IMG/VR virus record: IMGVR_UViG_3300045258_000024
Span: 1-38,456 of that record
DNA length: 38,456 nucleotides
Origin: a virus
Reading direction: 5' to 3' (one strand)
A program made the position numbers and the translations under genes. Below are positions 1 to 6,496 of this stretch, piece after piece; the first letter of the stretch is position 1, and the number at the start of each line of letters is the position of its first letter. A model generated the notes under the pieces. It was given only the letters and a program-made list of their open reading frames with translations, searched no databases and was not told the DNA's origin.

Positions 1-111
1 TTAACCGAATACATAACGCGCGAAACGCAGGATTTTTTTCAACGTCTGGACAAGCTGGAAGGCGACGTAAACGATTTAATGAACGCCAAAATTCAGGAAA
101 ATGATTATTAA
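1..111 (+). CDS. C-terminal end of an unidentified protein (partial)
   Basis: An open frame runs from the first base to a TAA at 109-111 and gives a 36-residue charged tail containing TQDFFQRLDKLEG and ending IQENDY. The start lies outside the window. Its last 11 bases overlap the start of the next gene, the tight coupling seen through the rest of this strand, which supports it being a real gene end. The heptad-like spacing of L and F residues suggests a helical, possibly coiled-coil tail. Function cannot be assigned from this fragment. Confidence 0.6.
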   Translation, partial: LTEYITRETQDFFQRLDKLEGDVNDLMNAKIQENDY

Positions 112-511
112 AATTACCGGCCACATAACCGACATTTTCCCGACGGAAAGTTTTGGCAATTTCGAAAAGCGCGTCGCCTGGGTGGCCGAAGTCAGTGGCG
201 ACCGTTACCCGAACACTTACGCCCTGGAATTCCAGCAGAACGACGTTAACCAACTGGACCACGTTTCGCCTGGCGACCTGGTGGAATGCAAGGTCGACGT
301 AAAAGGGAAGAAATGGGAAAAGGGTGGCAAGTCTGGCGTTATTAACGTCCTAAAATGTTTCGACATAATCCGCCAGGCAGCCGGACCGAAGTTTGTGCCC
401 AGCACGCGCAACCAGACGGGCGGCATTCCACGAAAGACACCGCCGCCAGGTAATTCGCCGTCTGGGCATCCGGACCGCTGGCAATCGTCTAAAAAGGACC
501 TGGAAGACTAG
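101..511 (+). CDS. DUF3127-like OB-fold protein, putative ssDNA-binding
   Basis: 136 residues. The first ~90 match my memory of the DUF3127 pattern common in Bacteroidetes and their phages: an ITGHITDIFPTES opening, a KRVAWV strand, YPNTYALEF, a GDLVEC turn and a closing strand near INVLKCFDI. This looks like one five-strand OB-fold. The C-terminal ~45 residues are Pro/Gly/Arg-rich and end in an acidic KDLED tail, as in single-stranded DNA-binding proteins that recruit partners through the tail. It lies just before the recombination genes, where a phage SSB is common. The start overlaps the upstream gene by 11 bases. DUF3127 membership is family recognition; the SSB role is inference. Confidence 0.6.
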   Translation: MIIKITGHITDIFPTESFGNFEKRVAWVAEVSGDRYPNTYALEFQQNDVNQLDHVSPGDLVECKVDVKGKKWEKGGKSGVINVLKCFDIIRQAAGPKFVPSTRNQTGGIPRKTPPPGNSPSGHPDRWQSSKKDLED

Positions 512-516
512 GAAAA

Positions 517-546
517 TTTTGGTAATTAGATTTTTTATTACATTTG
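517..546 (+). promoter_or_regulatory. putative Bacteroidetes-type promoter
   Basis: TACATTTG at 539-546 fits the TAnnTTTG -7 consensus. A TTTTGG box at 517-522 lies about 17 nt upstream, slightly short of the usual 19. It is in the gap after the OB-fold gene. A terminator follows within about 40 nt, so the product would be very short unless read-through occurs. Confidence 0.4.
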
Positions 547-583
547 AACAGGCGAAAGCGCCGCGCAGTTTGGCATAACTGGC

Positions 584-618
584 AGCCTGTTCTGGAAATC
601 GGAACAGGCTTTTTTATT
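584..618 (+). terminator. Rho-independent terminator
   Basis: A 9-bp perfect stem (AGCCTGTTC at 584-592, GAACAGGCT at 602-610) has a 9-nt loop and is followed by a T-tract. It closes the transcript holding the OB-fold gene, or the short transcript from the promoter just upstream. Confidence 0.75.
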
Positions 619-641
619 TTTTATCTGAATTGTTTCATTCG

Positions 642-660
642 CGTTTAAAAAACGTTTAAA
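642..660 (+). repeat. direct repeat CGTTTAAA x2, operator candidate
   Basis: CGTTTAAA occurs at 642-649 and 653-660, one helical turn apart. The second copy lies in a short palindrome (AAACGTTT). The pair is in the leader of the HTH gene at 687 and could be an autoregulatory operator. This is inference from spacing and position only. Confidence 0.3.
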
Positions 661-686
661 TTCGCCGTAACAAAAAAATTCATTTT

Positions 687-959
687 ATGCCCAGGGAACG
701 CAAAATACAATACCAGCGGACAATCAGCCAGGAACTTCATACCGCATGGTTAAAGCTAAAACGTAAAGGCGATTCGGCCATAATTGCCGACAAGCTGGGA
801 CTAAGCCGGCCGGTTATCGACCGCGCGTTACTTTATGGGTATGTCGCCCAGGTCGCCGACCTTCCCGACCAAATAAACAAGTTCTTTTTTGATCGCATGG
901 AAGCCGAAAAAAGCCAGGCCAAAAAACTAACGGCCATGGCGGACAGCCTGGCCAAATAA
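687..959 (+). CDS. small HTH DNA-binding protein
   Basis: 90 residues. A helix-turn-helix-like segment spans about residues 29-52 (SAIIADKLGLSRPVIDRAL, where GLSRPVIDRA resembles a turn plus recognition helix). A Lys-rich C-terminal helix (EKSQAKKLTAMADSLAK) follows. The ATG follows an A/T-rich leader (TTCATTTT), typical of this sequence. It sits after a terminator and direct repeats and before the recombination genes, so it may regulate that operon. No precise family is recognised. It could be a small transcriptional regulator or a replication/recombination accessory. Confidence 0.6.
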   Translation: MPRERKIQYQRTISQELHTAWLKLKRKGDSAIIADKLGLSRPVIDRALLYGYVAQVADLPDQINKFFFDRMEAEKSQAKKLTAMADSLAK

Positions 960-973
960 ATTCGTAACTTTTT

Positions 974-983
974 AAAACCGTTA
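974..983 (+). promoter_or_regulatory. AAAACCGTTA start-proximal motif, copy 1
   Basis: Exact 10-mer ending 4 nt before the ATG at 988. It is one of five exact sense-strand copies (see findings). It may be a translation-initiation enhancer replacing Shine-Dalgarno pairing, or a regulator site. Confidence 0.55.
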
Positions 984-987
984 TAAT

Positions 988-1860
988 ATGCACGACGAAG
1001 GAATCGACATTATAGAAACGTCCGCGGCCGAAGTTATCAACCAGGAAGCCGCGTTAAGCCTAATAACCAAGGCGGAAATAGACGTACAGATTTCGACCGC
1101 CAAGGCCTTTCCGCGGTCAATAGCGCAGTTTTTAAAACGCGCTGAATCTATGGCCACTGTTTCGGAATCCGTGGCGCAATCCTGCGCCTATGCCCTGCCA
1201 AGGGGTGGAAAGACACTTAAAGGCCCGTCCGTCCGTTTGGCGGAAATTGTGGTTTCCAGTTACCAGAATATCCGGACCGGCGCGCGCGTTATCGCAAACG
1301 ACGGCCGCCAGATTACGGCACAGGGTATTTGCCACGACCTGGAAACGAACACCTGCGTTACCGTAGAGGTCAAGCGGTCCATTCTTCAAAACGAATGGGT
1401 GGCTGGAAGGAAAACCGGGCGCATGGTACCCATGACCGAAGACATGCAGGTCGTTACTGGAAACGCCGCCTGCGCCATTGCATTCCGGAACGCAGTGTTT
1501 AAGGTTATACCGGCCGCGCTTATCCAGGACGTTTTCGAAAAGGTCGAACAGGTTGCGCGTGGAACAGCCGAAACGCTGGTGGCCAGGCGCACCAAGGCCC
1601 TGGACTATTTGCACGGCCTGAAGGTTACGGACGCCCAGATTTGCGAAGTTTTGGAACTGCGTTCCGTCGAAGATATTGACCTGGAAAAGCTGGTCGTTCT
1701 GCGCGGAATGGTTACCTTAATAAAAAATGAGGAAAGCACAGTCGCCGAACTATTCCACCAGGATAAGACGCCAAAAGACAAGGCCGAAAAGGCGACAGAC
1801 GCCACGACCGACGCCATTAAAACCGCTGCCAGCAGGGCCACAAAAGTAAATCCGAAATAA
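988..1860 (+). CDS. putative RecT/ERF-like ssDNA-annealing recombinase
   Basis: 290 residues. I recognise a widespread phage family by the block QSCAYALPRGGKTLKGPSVR followed by LAEI (about residues 64-88), then a NIRTGARV...TAQGICHDLETN segment, and TGNAACAIAFRNAVFKVIP (about residues 157-175). Members are usually encoded next to a YqaJ-type exonuclease, as here (2346). By analogy with RecT or Red-beta/lambda-exo pairs it would anneal single strands made by that exonuclease. The C-terminal ~30 residues are Lys/Ala/Thr-rich and look disordered. The start follows the AAAACCGTTA motif by 4 nt. Family recognition is fair; the annealing function is inferred from context. Confidence 0.6.
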   Translation: MHDEGIDIIETSAAEVINQEAALSLITKAEIDVQISTAKAFPRSIAQFLKRAESMATVSESVAQSCAYALPRGGKTLKGPSVRLAEIVVSSYQNIRTGARVIANDGRQITAQGICHDLETNTCVTVEVKRSILQNEWVAGRKTGRMVPMTEDMQVVTGNAACAIAFRNAVFKVIPAALIQDVFEKVEQVARGTAETLVARRTKALDYLHGLKVTDAQICEVLELRSVEDIDLEKLVVLRGMVTLIKNEESTVAELFHQDKTPKDKAEKATDATTDAIKTAASRATKVNPK

Positions 1861-1861
1861 A

Positions 1862-2113
1862 ATGGGTATCGTCAAAAAAATGCAGCCGAATAAAACGTAT
1901 TATTCCCAGTCGATAACGACTGAAGGAATGCCGCCAGGCGTCCAGCTGGCGAACGCCGAAGCGATAGCCCGGTTAAAAAAGGCAATGGACGATTACCAGG
2001 ATAAACACCCGCGGGCGTCTGCCAGGGAAGTTCGCAAGTGGGCCGCGAAGAAATCCGGCGTTCAGGTTATTGCAAAATCTGATACTATCCAGAAAACAAA
2101 AAAACCGTTTTAG
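1862..2113 (+). CDS. conserved small basic protein of the recombination operon
   Basis: 83 residues, starting one base after the preceding stop and so probably translationally coupled. The N-terminus carries MPPGVQLANAEAIARLKKAM; the rest is basic and helical (HPRASAREVRKWAAKKSG) with a Lys-rich end. Its position between the annealing protein and the exonuclease suggests an accessory role, perhaps nucleic-acid binding given the charge. No family recognised. Confidence 0.6.
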   Translation: MGIVKKMQPNKTYYSQSITTEGMPPGVQLANAEAIARLKKAMDDYQDKHPRASAREVRKWAAKKSGVQVIAKSDTIQKTKKPF

Positions 2114-2311
2114 GTGGACCTAAAAGAAAGTTATAAAAAGCTGGTAATTTTCCTGGCGTTACAGGCGTTTACCTGTTCCTTTTGGGTCTTTATAGCATGG
2201 ATAAACCCGCCCGTTTTTTTGCAGAAATATTACATTTTGTTTTTAATTCCAGAAATTCCGGTCTTTGTTGGATGCTATAAACTATACCGACTAATTAATC
2301 GACGCGCTTAA
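2114..2311 (+). CDS. small two-helix membrane protein (GTG start)
   Basis: 65 residues read from a GTG directly abutting the previous TAG. Two hydrophobic segments are visible: KLVIFLALQAFTCSFWVFIAW (about residues 9-29) and YYILFLIPEIPVFVGCYKLY (about 39-58), with a positive end (RLINRRA), suggesting both termini in the cytoplasm. A membrane protein inside a recombination operon is unexpected. The abutting start makes translational coupling likely. No family recognised; a tiny membrane effector is possible but unproven. Confidence 0.55.
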   Translation: MDLKESYKKLVIFLALQAFTCSFWVFIAWINPPVFLQKYYILFLIPEIPVFVGCYKLYRLINRRA

Positions 2312-2330
2312 TTTCTTACATTCACGTTTC

Positions 2331-2340
2331 AAAACCGTTA
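2331..2340 (+). promoter_or_regulatory. AAAACCGTTA start-proximal motif, copy 2
   Basis: Exact 10-mer ending 5 nt before the ATG at 2346. An imperfect -7-like TACATTCA lies at 2317-2324. Confidence 0.55.
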
Positions 2341-2345
2341 CATAA

Positions 2346-3368
2346 ATGAAATCGAATATTACGTTAATTCCGACGGCGGGAATGCCGCGGGAAGACTGGT
2401 TACAGTTCAGGAAAAAAGGAATCGGCGCCAGCGAAGTCGGCGCGGTTATGGGCCTTTCGCCTTATAAATCATCAATAGAATTATTTTATGACAAAATCGG
2501 CGAATCGCTGGGTTACACCGTCGAAAATTTGGCTATGTTCCTGGGCACAGAACAGGAAAGTTTTGTCGCCATGTTGTGGGAACACTGGGACCCAGTAGAC
2601 GGCACGGTCGACACAATGGTCGCCAATTACCGCGCCGGCCGAAAGGTCCGAAGATGCAAGCGCGTGAACGCGTACGCCACGAATTCGAAATATCCGTGGT
2701 TATTCGTCAGCCTGGACCGCGAAATAAATAAGTTCGACGCCCGCGGAAACGGCGCCCTGGAATTAAAGACCGTCGGCGGGTGGGAATCCGACAAATGGGA
2801 ATCCGGAATCCCGCCCAGTAATATAGTCCAGGTAACCACCCAAACGCTGGTCTGCGAATACCTGTTCGGTGAACTGGCGCAGTTAAAAGATAACCGCGAC
2901 TTTTTTGTTTTCCCTTTTGAGCATAACGAAAGCATAGCCGAAAGCATCCTGGCGACGACGAAAGCGTTTTGGGATAGGGTGGAAAAGGCCCGCGTTATCG
3001 TAACCAGGCGTTTTGAGGCACAGCGGAACATGAATTACCGGGCCGTCGATGAACTGAACGCCGAACTTCAGGCCGTAGAGCCAGAACCAGACGGTTCGGA
3101 CGCCTTTAACGCGTTCCTGAAAGAAAAGTATAAGATTGCCATTCCGGGCGAACAGGCGGGCAGCCTGGAAGACCTGGCGAACGCCCAGGCCCATAAAGAA
3201 GCCAAAGACCGGATTAAATTAATTGAATCCGAAAAACAGCTTTACGAAAACCGCCTGAAGAATGTAATTCGGGACGGCGCCGACGCCCTGGATTTCGGCG
3301 TAAACGGGCGGGTTACCTGGAAAACGGACGCGCGGGGGATAAGAAGATTTTTGAATAATGTGAAATAA
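2346..3368 (+). CDS. YqaJ-like viral exonuclease
   Basis: 340 residues. The N-terminal RKKGIGASEVGAVMGLSPYK (about residues 22-41) is the GxSExxxxxGxxxY signature of YqaJ/lambda-exonuclease-type nucleases. The PD-(D/E)xK core follows: D124 in SLDREI, E139-L-K141 in GALELKTVGGW, and Q162/Q166 in NIVQVTTQTLV. The C-terminal ~110 residues are charged and helical and may form an extra domain. It is expected to degrade one strand of linear duplex DNA for the annealing protein at 988. All catalytic positions look intact. It probably shares a transcript with the upstream genes, with a weak -7-like box and AAAACCGTTA motif directly before it. Confidence 0.85.
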   Translation: MKSNITLIPTAGMPREDWLQFRKKGIGASEVGAVMGLSPYKSSIELFYDKIGESLGYTVENLAMFLGTEQESFVAMLWEHWDPVDGTVDTMVANYRAGRKVRRCKRVNAYATNSKYPWLFVSLDREINKFDARGNGALELKTVGGWESDKWESGIPPSNIVQVTTQTLVCEYLFGELAQLKDNRDFFVFPFEHNESIAESILATTKAFWDRVEKARVIVTRRFEAQRNMNYRAVDELNAELQAVEPEPDGSDAFNAFLKEKYKIAIPGEQAGSLEDLANAQAHKEAKDRIKLIESEKQLYENRLKNVIRDGADALDFGVNGRVTWKTDARGIRRFLNNVK

Positions 3369-3386
3369 CCCTAAGTTCGTTTCGGA

Positions 3387-3421
3387 TTTGTCAAATATAT
3401 CGCTGTGCGGCCTTATATTTG
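3387..3421 (+). promoter_or_regulatory. putative promoter for the replication operon
   Basis: TATATTTG at 3414-3421 matches TAnnTTTG. TTTG at 3387-3390 lies 23 nt upstream, longer than ideal. It is in the 146-bp gap before the replication initiator gene. Confidence 0.45.
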
Positions 3422-3434
3422 TTTCTATAAAATG

Positions 3435-3444
3435 TAACGGTTTT
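3435..3444 (-). promoter_or_regulatory. inverted copy of the AAAACCGTTA motif
   Basis: TAACGGTTTT on the + strand is the exact reverse complement of the start-proximal motif. It lies 14 nt downstream of the -7 element, about 70 nt before the gene at 3515, and is not next to a start codon. If the motif is protein-bound DNA this could be an operator copy; it may also be chance. Confidence 0.35.
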
Positions 3445-3514
3445 AGACCGGATAGGACGAAGGGGCGCACAACCCGGAATTCTGTTCGGTTTTTTATTTC
3501 CACTAACCCACATA

Positions 3515-4327
3515 ATGGAAAAAATTTTTATTCTTCCCGACTGGAAGGCCCTTCGCAACCTTACGGCAACATTGCAGCAATCTTGGTTTTATGGCTGGAC
3601 ACATTGCGACGCCTGCGGCGTTTTCGAACTGGACGAACCGCACGCGCGCGTAGACATGGGCCGCCGCGTTACCTGCGAAGAATTCGAAAAGATGCAAGCC
3701 GCCGGCGTTTACAAAATCGACGCAAATAAATTCCTATTTATCGACTTCATCCGGATTAACAATTCCGGAACCATAAAGGAAAATTACAACCCCCACAAAC
3801 CAGTTTTCCGGGCACTACAAAAACACGGTTTAACACTTTCGCCGGATTTACTTTCGGTTAATTTTAACCCTGGGCCAAGGTTGAACGAAGGTTCAACGAA
3901 CCTTATAGGTGAAGGTATAGGTAAAGGTATAGGTAAAGACATAAAGGTCGAACCGACACTTTTTGAAGTAGACGCGGATTTTATGCCATGGAAGTCGCCG
4001 GAATTTTTAGCGGTCTGGAATGACTGGAAGGAATACCGGCGTTTAGAACATAAATTTAAGTTCGCCAGCGACAAAAGCGAAAGGGCCACATTAACAGAAC
4101 TTTCGAATCTGGCTGGTGGCGACCAGGCTAAAGCTATTGAAATCGTTATGCAATCCCTTTCTAAAGGATATAAAGGCTTTTTTGAACTAAAAAATAATTC
4201 CAATGGAACCGACAAAAATTTCAGAACTGTTACCGGCGGCCATTCCAGAAAGTCAGCTGGCGCCCATGAACTTATTGACGAACTTAGAGCCATACACGAA
4301 AGCGGAAACCGCAGTTTTGAGGGCTAA
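3515..4327 (+). CDS. phage replication initiator-like protein
   Basis: 270 residues. The N-terminal ~110 residues resemble winged-helix phage replication proteins: a WFYGWTHCDACGVFELD block (about residues 26-42), FLFIDFIRINNSGTIKENYN, then a HKPVFRALQKHGL helix. A low-complexity linker GEGIGKGIGKDI (about residues 132-143) is encoded by three 12-bp tandem repeats. The C-terminal domain (PEFLAVWNDWKEYRRLEHKF...KGYKGFFEL) resembles the DnaD-like C-termini of such proteins. It probably binds the origin inside its own gene and recruits the host helicase. The last ~40 residues are coded in a 125-bp overlap with the next gene. The initiator role is inferred from architecture. Confidence 0.6.
   Translation: MEKIFILPDWKALRNLTATLQQSWFYGWTHCDACGVFELDEPHARVDMGRRVTCEEFEKMQAAGVYKIDANKFLFIDFIRINNSGTIKENYNPHKPVFRALQKHGLTLSPDLLSVNFNPGPRLNEGSTNLIGEGIGKGIGKDIKVEPTLFEVDADFMPWKSPEFLAVWNDWKEYRRLEHKFKFASDKSERATLTELSNLAGGDQAKAIEIVMQSLSKGYKGFFELKNNSNGTDKNFRTVTGGHSRKSAGAHELIDELRAIHESGNRSFEG
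3880..3940 (+). other. candidate replication origin: dyad plus 12-bp iterons
   Basis: An inverted repeat GTTGAAC-gaag-GTTCAAC (3880-3897) is followed by three tandem 12-bp units at 3905-3916, 3917-3928 and 3929-3940, consensus ATAGGTRAAGGT. The units are in frame and encode the Gly-Ile-Gly-Lys linker of the initiator. Iterons within an initiator gene are the classical lambda-type origin layout. Origin function is inferred. Confidence 0.45.
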
Positions 4328-4940
4328 GTATGCGACGCCAAAGATTTGCAGACTATTACCCGTTAAGGTTGTGCACGACGTTAAGTTAATGCTCTTAAAC
4401 ATTCATTCGGCGACGGGCTGGGAACTTCCAACTGGCAACATGCGCCAAATCGTAGAGCGCCAGCTAATCGCTACGCTTTTGGAAAAATATTCGAACCTGA
4501 ATTTTACGGAAATAGAACTGGCATTCCGCACCCTGGCCCATGAAGTCCAGGAATATGGGAAACCGTTTAACATGGCGCTTTTTAACCAGGTTTTAGAACT
4601 TTATTTGTATAACCGCAAAACTATTTCAGACATGGAACAAAGCCGCCAAAAGCAGCCGGAACTGGAATTACCAACCATGACCGACGAGGAAAGACAGACT
4701 TACCTGGAAGAAACAAAACTAGCCTATCTGTGCGGCCGGTTACAGCTGCGAATGTTACCGATTGACTGCTATAATTACGCCCTTCGCGTCGGCCACATAG
4801 CGCCGACCAGGGAAGAAAAATGGGACGCCTATTTCCAGGCTGGCCAGATTTTAAACCCTGAAGGAAACGCCAAGGTCCTGCACGATACCGCCGAAATGCT
4901 GTCTAAGCAGATTATTCTTTCAAAATATTTTAAGAAATGA
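4203..4940 (+). CDS. replication-associated protein of unknown function
   Basis: 245 residues, soluble and mostly helical, with segments such as NLNFTEIELAFRTLAHEVQ and PFNMALFNQVLELYLYNRKT. It begins inside the preceding gene; an alternative ATG at 4266 (residue 22) would cut the overlap from 125 to about 60 bases. The upstream A/T-rich AAAAATAATTCC supports the first ATG. It directly follows the initiator gene, where many phages encode a helicase loader, but I see no Walker A motif. The role is therefore open: replisome accessory or loader-like is a positional inference only. Confidence 0.6.
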   Translation: MEPTKISELLPAAIPESQLAPMNLLTNLEPYTKAETAVLRAKYATPKICRLLPVKVVHDVKLMLLNIHSATGWELPTGNMRQIVERQLIATLLEKYSNLNFTEIELAFRTLAHEVQEYGKPFNMALFNQVLELYLYNRKTISDMEQSRQKQPELELPTMTDEERQTYLEETKLAYLCGRLQLRMLPIDCYNYALRVGHIAPTREEKWDAYFQAGQILNPEGNAKVLHDTAEMLSKQIILSKYFKK

Positions 4941-5179
4941 GAAAAGAAACCCTGGAAGCCGAAAAAAGCGCGTTCAAATTGCTGGCCACGATTACCGCGC
5001 TGGAAAAAATGGCCGCCGTCTATAAGTTCAGGCTGGAAATAGCTTTGTTCGCAGACCGAAACACGCGCCCGCGCTGGATTATAAAAACCGGAAAGGTCCG
5101 CGTGGAAAACGAAAGTTTGCCGGCGGCGCTGGAAGCCCTAAAAAATTCGATTATAAACCCTTTAAATGTAGAATTATGA
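4937..5179 (+). CDS. small conserved phage protein, unknown
   Basis: 80 residues with ATGA overlap to the preceding stop. The first ~40 are a charged helix (LEAEKSAFKLLATITALEKM); a short strand-rich middle (PRWIIKTGKVRVENES) and a closing helix follow. It is co-translated with the replication genes and followed by another ATGA overlap. Nothing identifies a family. Confidence 0.55.
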   Translation: MRKETLEAEKSAFKLLATITALEKMAAVYKFRLEIALFADRNTRPRWIIKTGKVRVENESLPAALEALKNSIINPLNVEL

Positions 5180-5514
5180 AGATCGTTTTTCCCTTTTTTG
5201 CGTTTGTACTTTTTTCCTGTTCCAAAGCCACCGAAGGCCTGGCGAAAGTTCAGTGGTCCGGTTACTACATTGTCGATTCTGTCCAGGCGCCCAGCGAAGG
5301 CGTGGCCCGGTCGATGGCCTACGACTGCCCTGGCGACGTGAAGACCTGGGCCGATACTGTGCTGGACTATAACCACGGCGTTCCGCCAGACCAAACAACC
5401 AACTGGCGGGAAGTTCACCCGGAATTTATGCAGTTTATTTCCGTTGTTGAGCGCCGGCCAGGTCTTTGGGTCCGCCTGTATTACACCTATAAAACCAAAA
5501 AGCGGGTTTTATGA
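5176..5514 (+). CDS. small putative lipoprotein
   Basis: 112 residues. The N-terminus MKIVFPFFAFVLFSC has a Lys, a hydrophobic core and a lipobox-like VLFSC, with the lipidated residue predicted at Cys15. Two more Cys-free and then Cys-containing segments follow, and residues such as WSGYYIVDSV and ARSMAYDCPGDVKTW show a compact globular domain. It overlaps its neighbours by ATGA on both sides. Phage lipoproteins can act in superinfection exclusion; that role is only a possibility. No specific family recognised. Confidence 0.55.
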   Translation: MKIVFPFFAFVLFSCSKATEGLAKVQWSGYYIVDSVQAPSEGVARSMAYDCPGDVKTWADTVLDYNHGVPPDQTTNWREVHPEFMQFISVVERRPGLWVRLYYTYKTKKRVL

Positions 5515-5906
5515 CCGAAACGATTACCGCCGCCGAATACCGGAAAATCCACGCGAAGACCGAAAAGCATAAGGCCCAGGCAACCCGCGTAAAGTTTGGA
5601 AACGAAAAATGTAAAATCGACGGCATAACCTTCGACAGTAAAAAAGAGGCGAAATATTATGGCCTTTATAAGCTACTGGTGGCCACCAGGGAACTAAAAA
5701 AGTTCGACGTGCATGTCCGTTACCCGCTGGAAGTTAACGGCGTCCTGGTATGCGTCTACGTCGCAGATTTTGTTTTACACTATCCGAACGGAAAAATTAC
5801 CGTCGTCGATATTAAGGGCGACGCCACGGTCGGCCTTTCTGTCTTCAGGATTAAAAAGCAGTTAATGAAGGCCTGCCATGGCCTGAATATTCACGTTATC
5901 AATTAA
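5511..5906 (+). CDS. DUF1064-like PD-(D/E)xK endonuclease
   Basis: 131 residues. The block CKIDGITFDSKKEAKYYGLY (about residues 34-53), then YVADFVLHYPNGKITVVDIK and a FRIKKQLMKACHGLNIHVIN end, is the DUF1064 pattern found in many phage replication modules. Candidate catalytic residues are E47, D86, D100 and K102, a PD-(D/E)xK arrangement related to Holliday-junction resolvase/T7 endonuclease I-type folds. It would process branched DNA during replication or packaging. ATGA overlap with the lipoprotein gene. Family call is good; activity is inferred. Confidence 0.75.
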   Translation: MTETITAAEYRKIHAKTEKHKAQATRVKFGNEKCKIDGITFDSKKEAKYYGLYKLLVATRELKKFDVHVRYPLEVNGVLVCVYVADFVLHYPNGKITVVDIKGDATVGLSVFRIKKQLMKACHGLNIHVIN

Positions 5907-5914
5907 CCACAAAT

Positions 5915-5924
5915 AAAACCGTTA
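5915..5924 (+). promoter_or_regulatory. AAAACCGTTA start-proximal motif, copy 3
   Basis: Exact 10-mer ending 2 nt before the ATG at 5927, in a 20-bp intergenic gap. Confidence 0.55.
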
Positions 5925-5926
5925 CC

Positions 5927-6442
5927 ATGTTAAGAACACGATGGACAACCCAGGAAAAGGAAAAGGTTAAAACCCTTTACAATTCAGGCCTTTCAGATAC
6001 GCAGATTGCCGTAAAGACCGGCCGCAGCACGAAAGCCATTCAGATAATTCGCGGCAGAATCGGCGCCGTGAAATTCCACATTGAAAGGGAAAAGGGAATT
6101 AAGGTCGGCCCACGCGCCAAACCCAGGCCCGGAAAAATGCCGGAAGGCGCCCAGCTGGTCATGGAAGACATTTTACCGAATATTCCCAGGGATAACGCCA
6201 TTAAGGCGAACGAAGCGTTTTTCGGAAAAGAGGCGACGCACAGGTCGAAGACCCTGGCGGGGAATGAAGAAATTTACCCAGGCCCAGCCATTCAGAAAAC
6301 GATAAATTCAGATATAGGCATTTCCGGAACGATCAATATTTATAACCACGACGGGGAAACCGATTTCACAATAACCAACTTGGCGCCCAGGAATGCCATT
6401 AGTATTCTGGCCAAAATTATTTCTAAACTTGTATTGGAATAA
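5927..6442 (+). CDS. Myb/HTH-like DNA-binding protein
   Basis: 171 residues. The N-terminal RWTTQEKEKVKTLYNSGLSD and following TQIAVKTGRSTKAIQIIRGR (residues 5-44) read as a SANT/Myb-like or homeodomain-like helix-turn-helix. A basic Pro-rich linker (GPRAKPRPGKMPEG) and a strand-rich C-terminal part (ISGTINIYNHDGETDFTITN) follow, perhaps for oligomerisation. It is preceded by the AAAACCGTTA motif. The next promoter (6443-6473) begins right at its stop. Probably a transcriptional regulator of early or middle genes; no exact family recognised. Confidence 0.6.
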   Translation: MLRTRWTTQEKEKVKTLYNSGLSDTQIAVKTGRSTKAIQIIRGRIGAVKFHIEREKGIKVGPRAKPRPGKMPEGAQLVMEDILPNIPRDNAIKANEAFFGKEATHRSKTLAGNEEIYPGPAIQKTINSDIGISGTINIYNHDGETDFTITNLAPRNAISILAKIISKLVLE

Positions 6443-6473
6443 TTTGCCCAGCGTTTCTATTTCTTTACTTTTG
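6443..6473 (+). promoter_or_regulatory. strong Bacteroidetes-type promoter candidate
   Basis: TTTG at 6443-6446, 19-nt spacer, then TACTTTTG at 6466-6473: a full match to TTTG-N19-TAnnTTTG. It is followed by the AAAACCGTTA motif and the ATG at 6497. Probably drives the accessory operon from 6497 on. Confidence 0.65.
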
Positions 6474-6479
6474 CTTTTC

Positions 6480-6489
6480 AAAACCGTTA
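6480..6489 (+). promoter_or_regulatory. AAAACCGTTA start-proximal motif, copy 4
   Basis: Exact 10-mer ending 7 nt before the ATG at 6497 and 6 nt after the -7 promoter element. It would lie at or near the 5' end of the mRNA. Confidence 0.55.
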
Positions 6490-6496
6490 AAATTTT

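Noticed and set aside
393-578. 61-aa ORF overlapping the end of the OB-fold gene
   Set aside because: Out of frame with the OB-fold gene, runs across the TACATTTG box and has random basic composition.
3905-3940. Three tandem 12-bp repeats as a possible CRISPR or VNTR array
   Set aside because: No spacers, units are contiguous and in frame within a gene; kept as iteron/linker instead.
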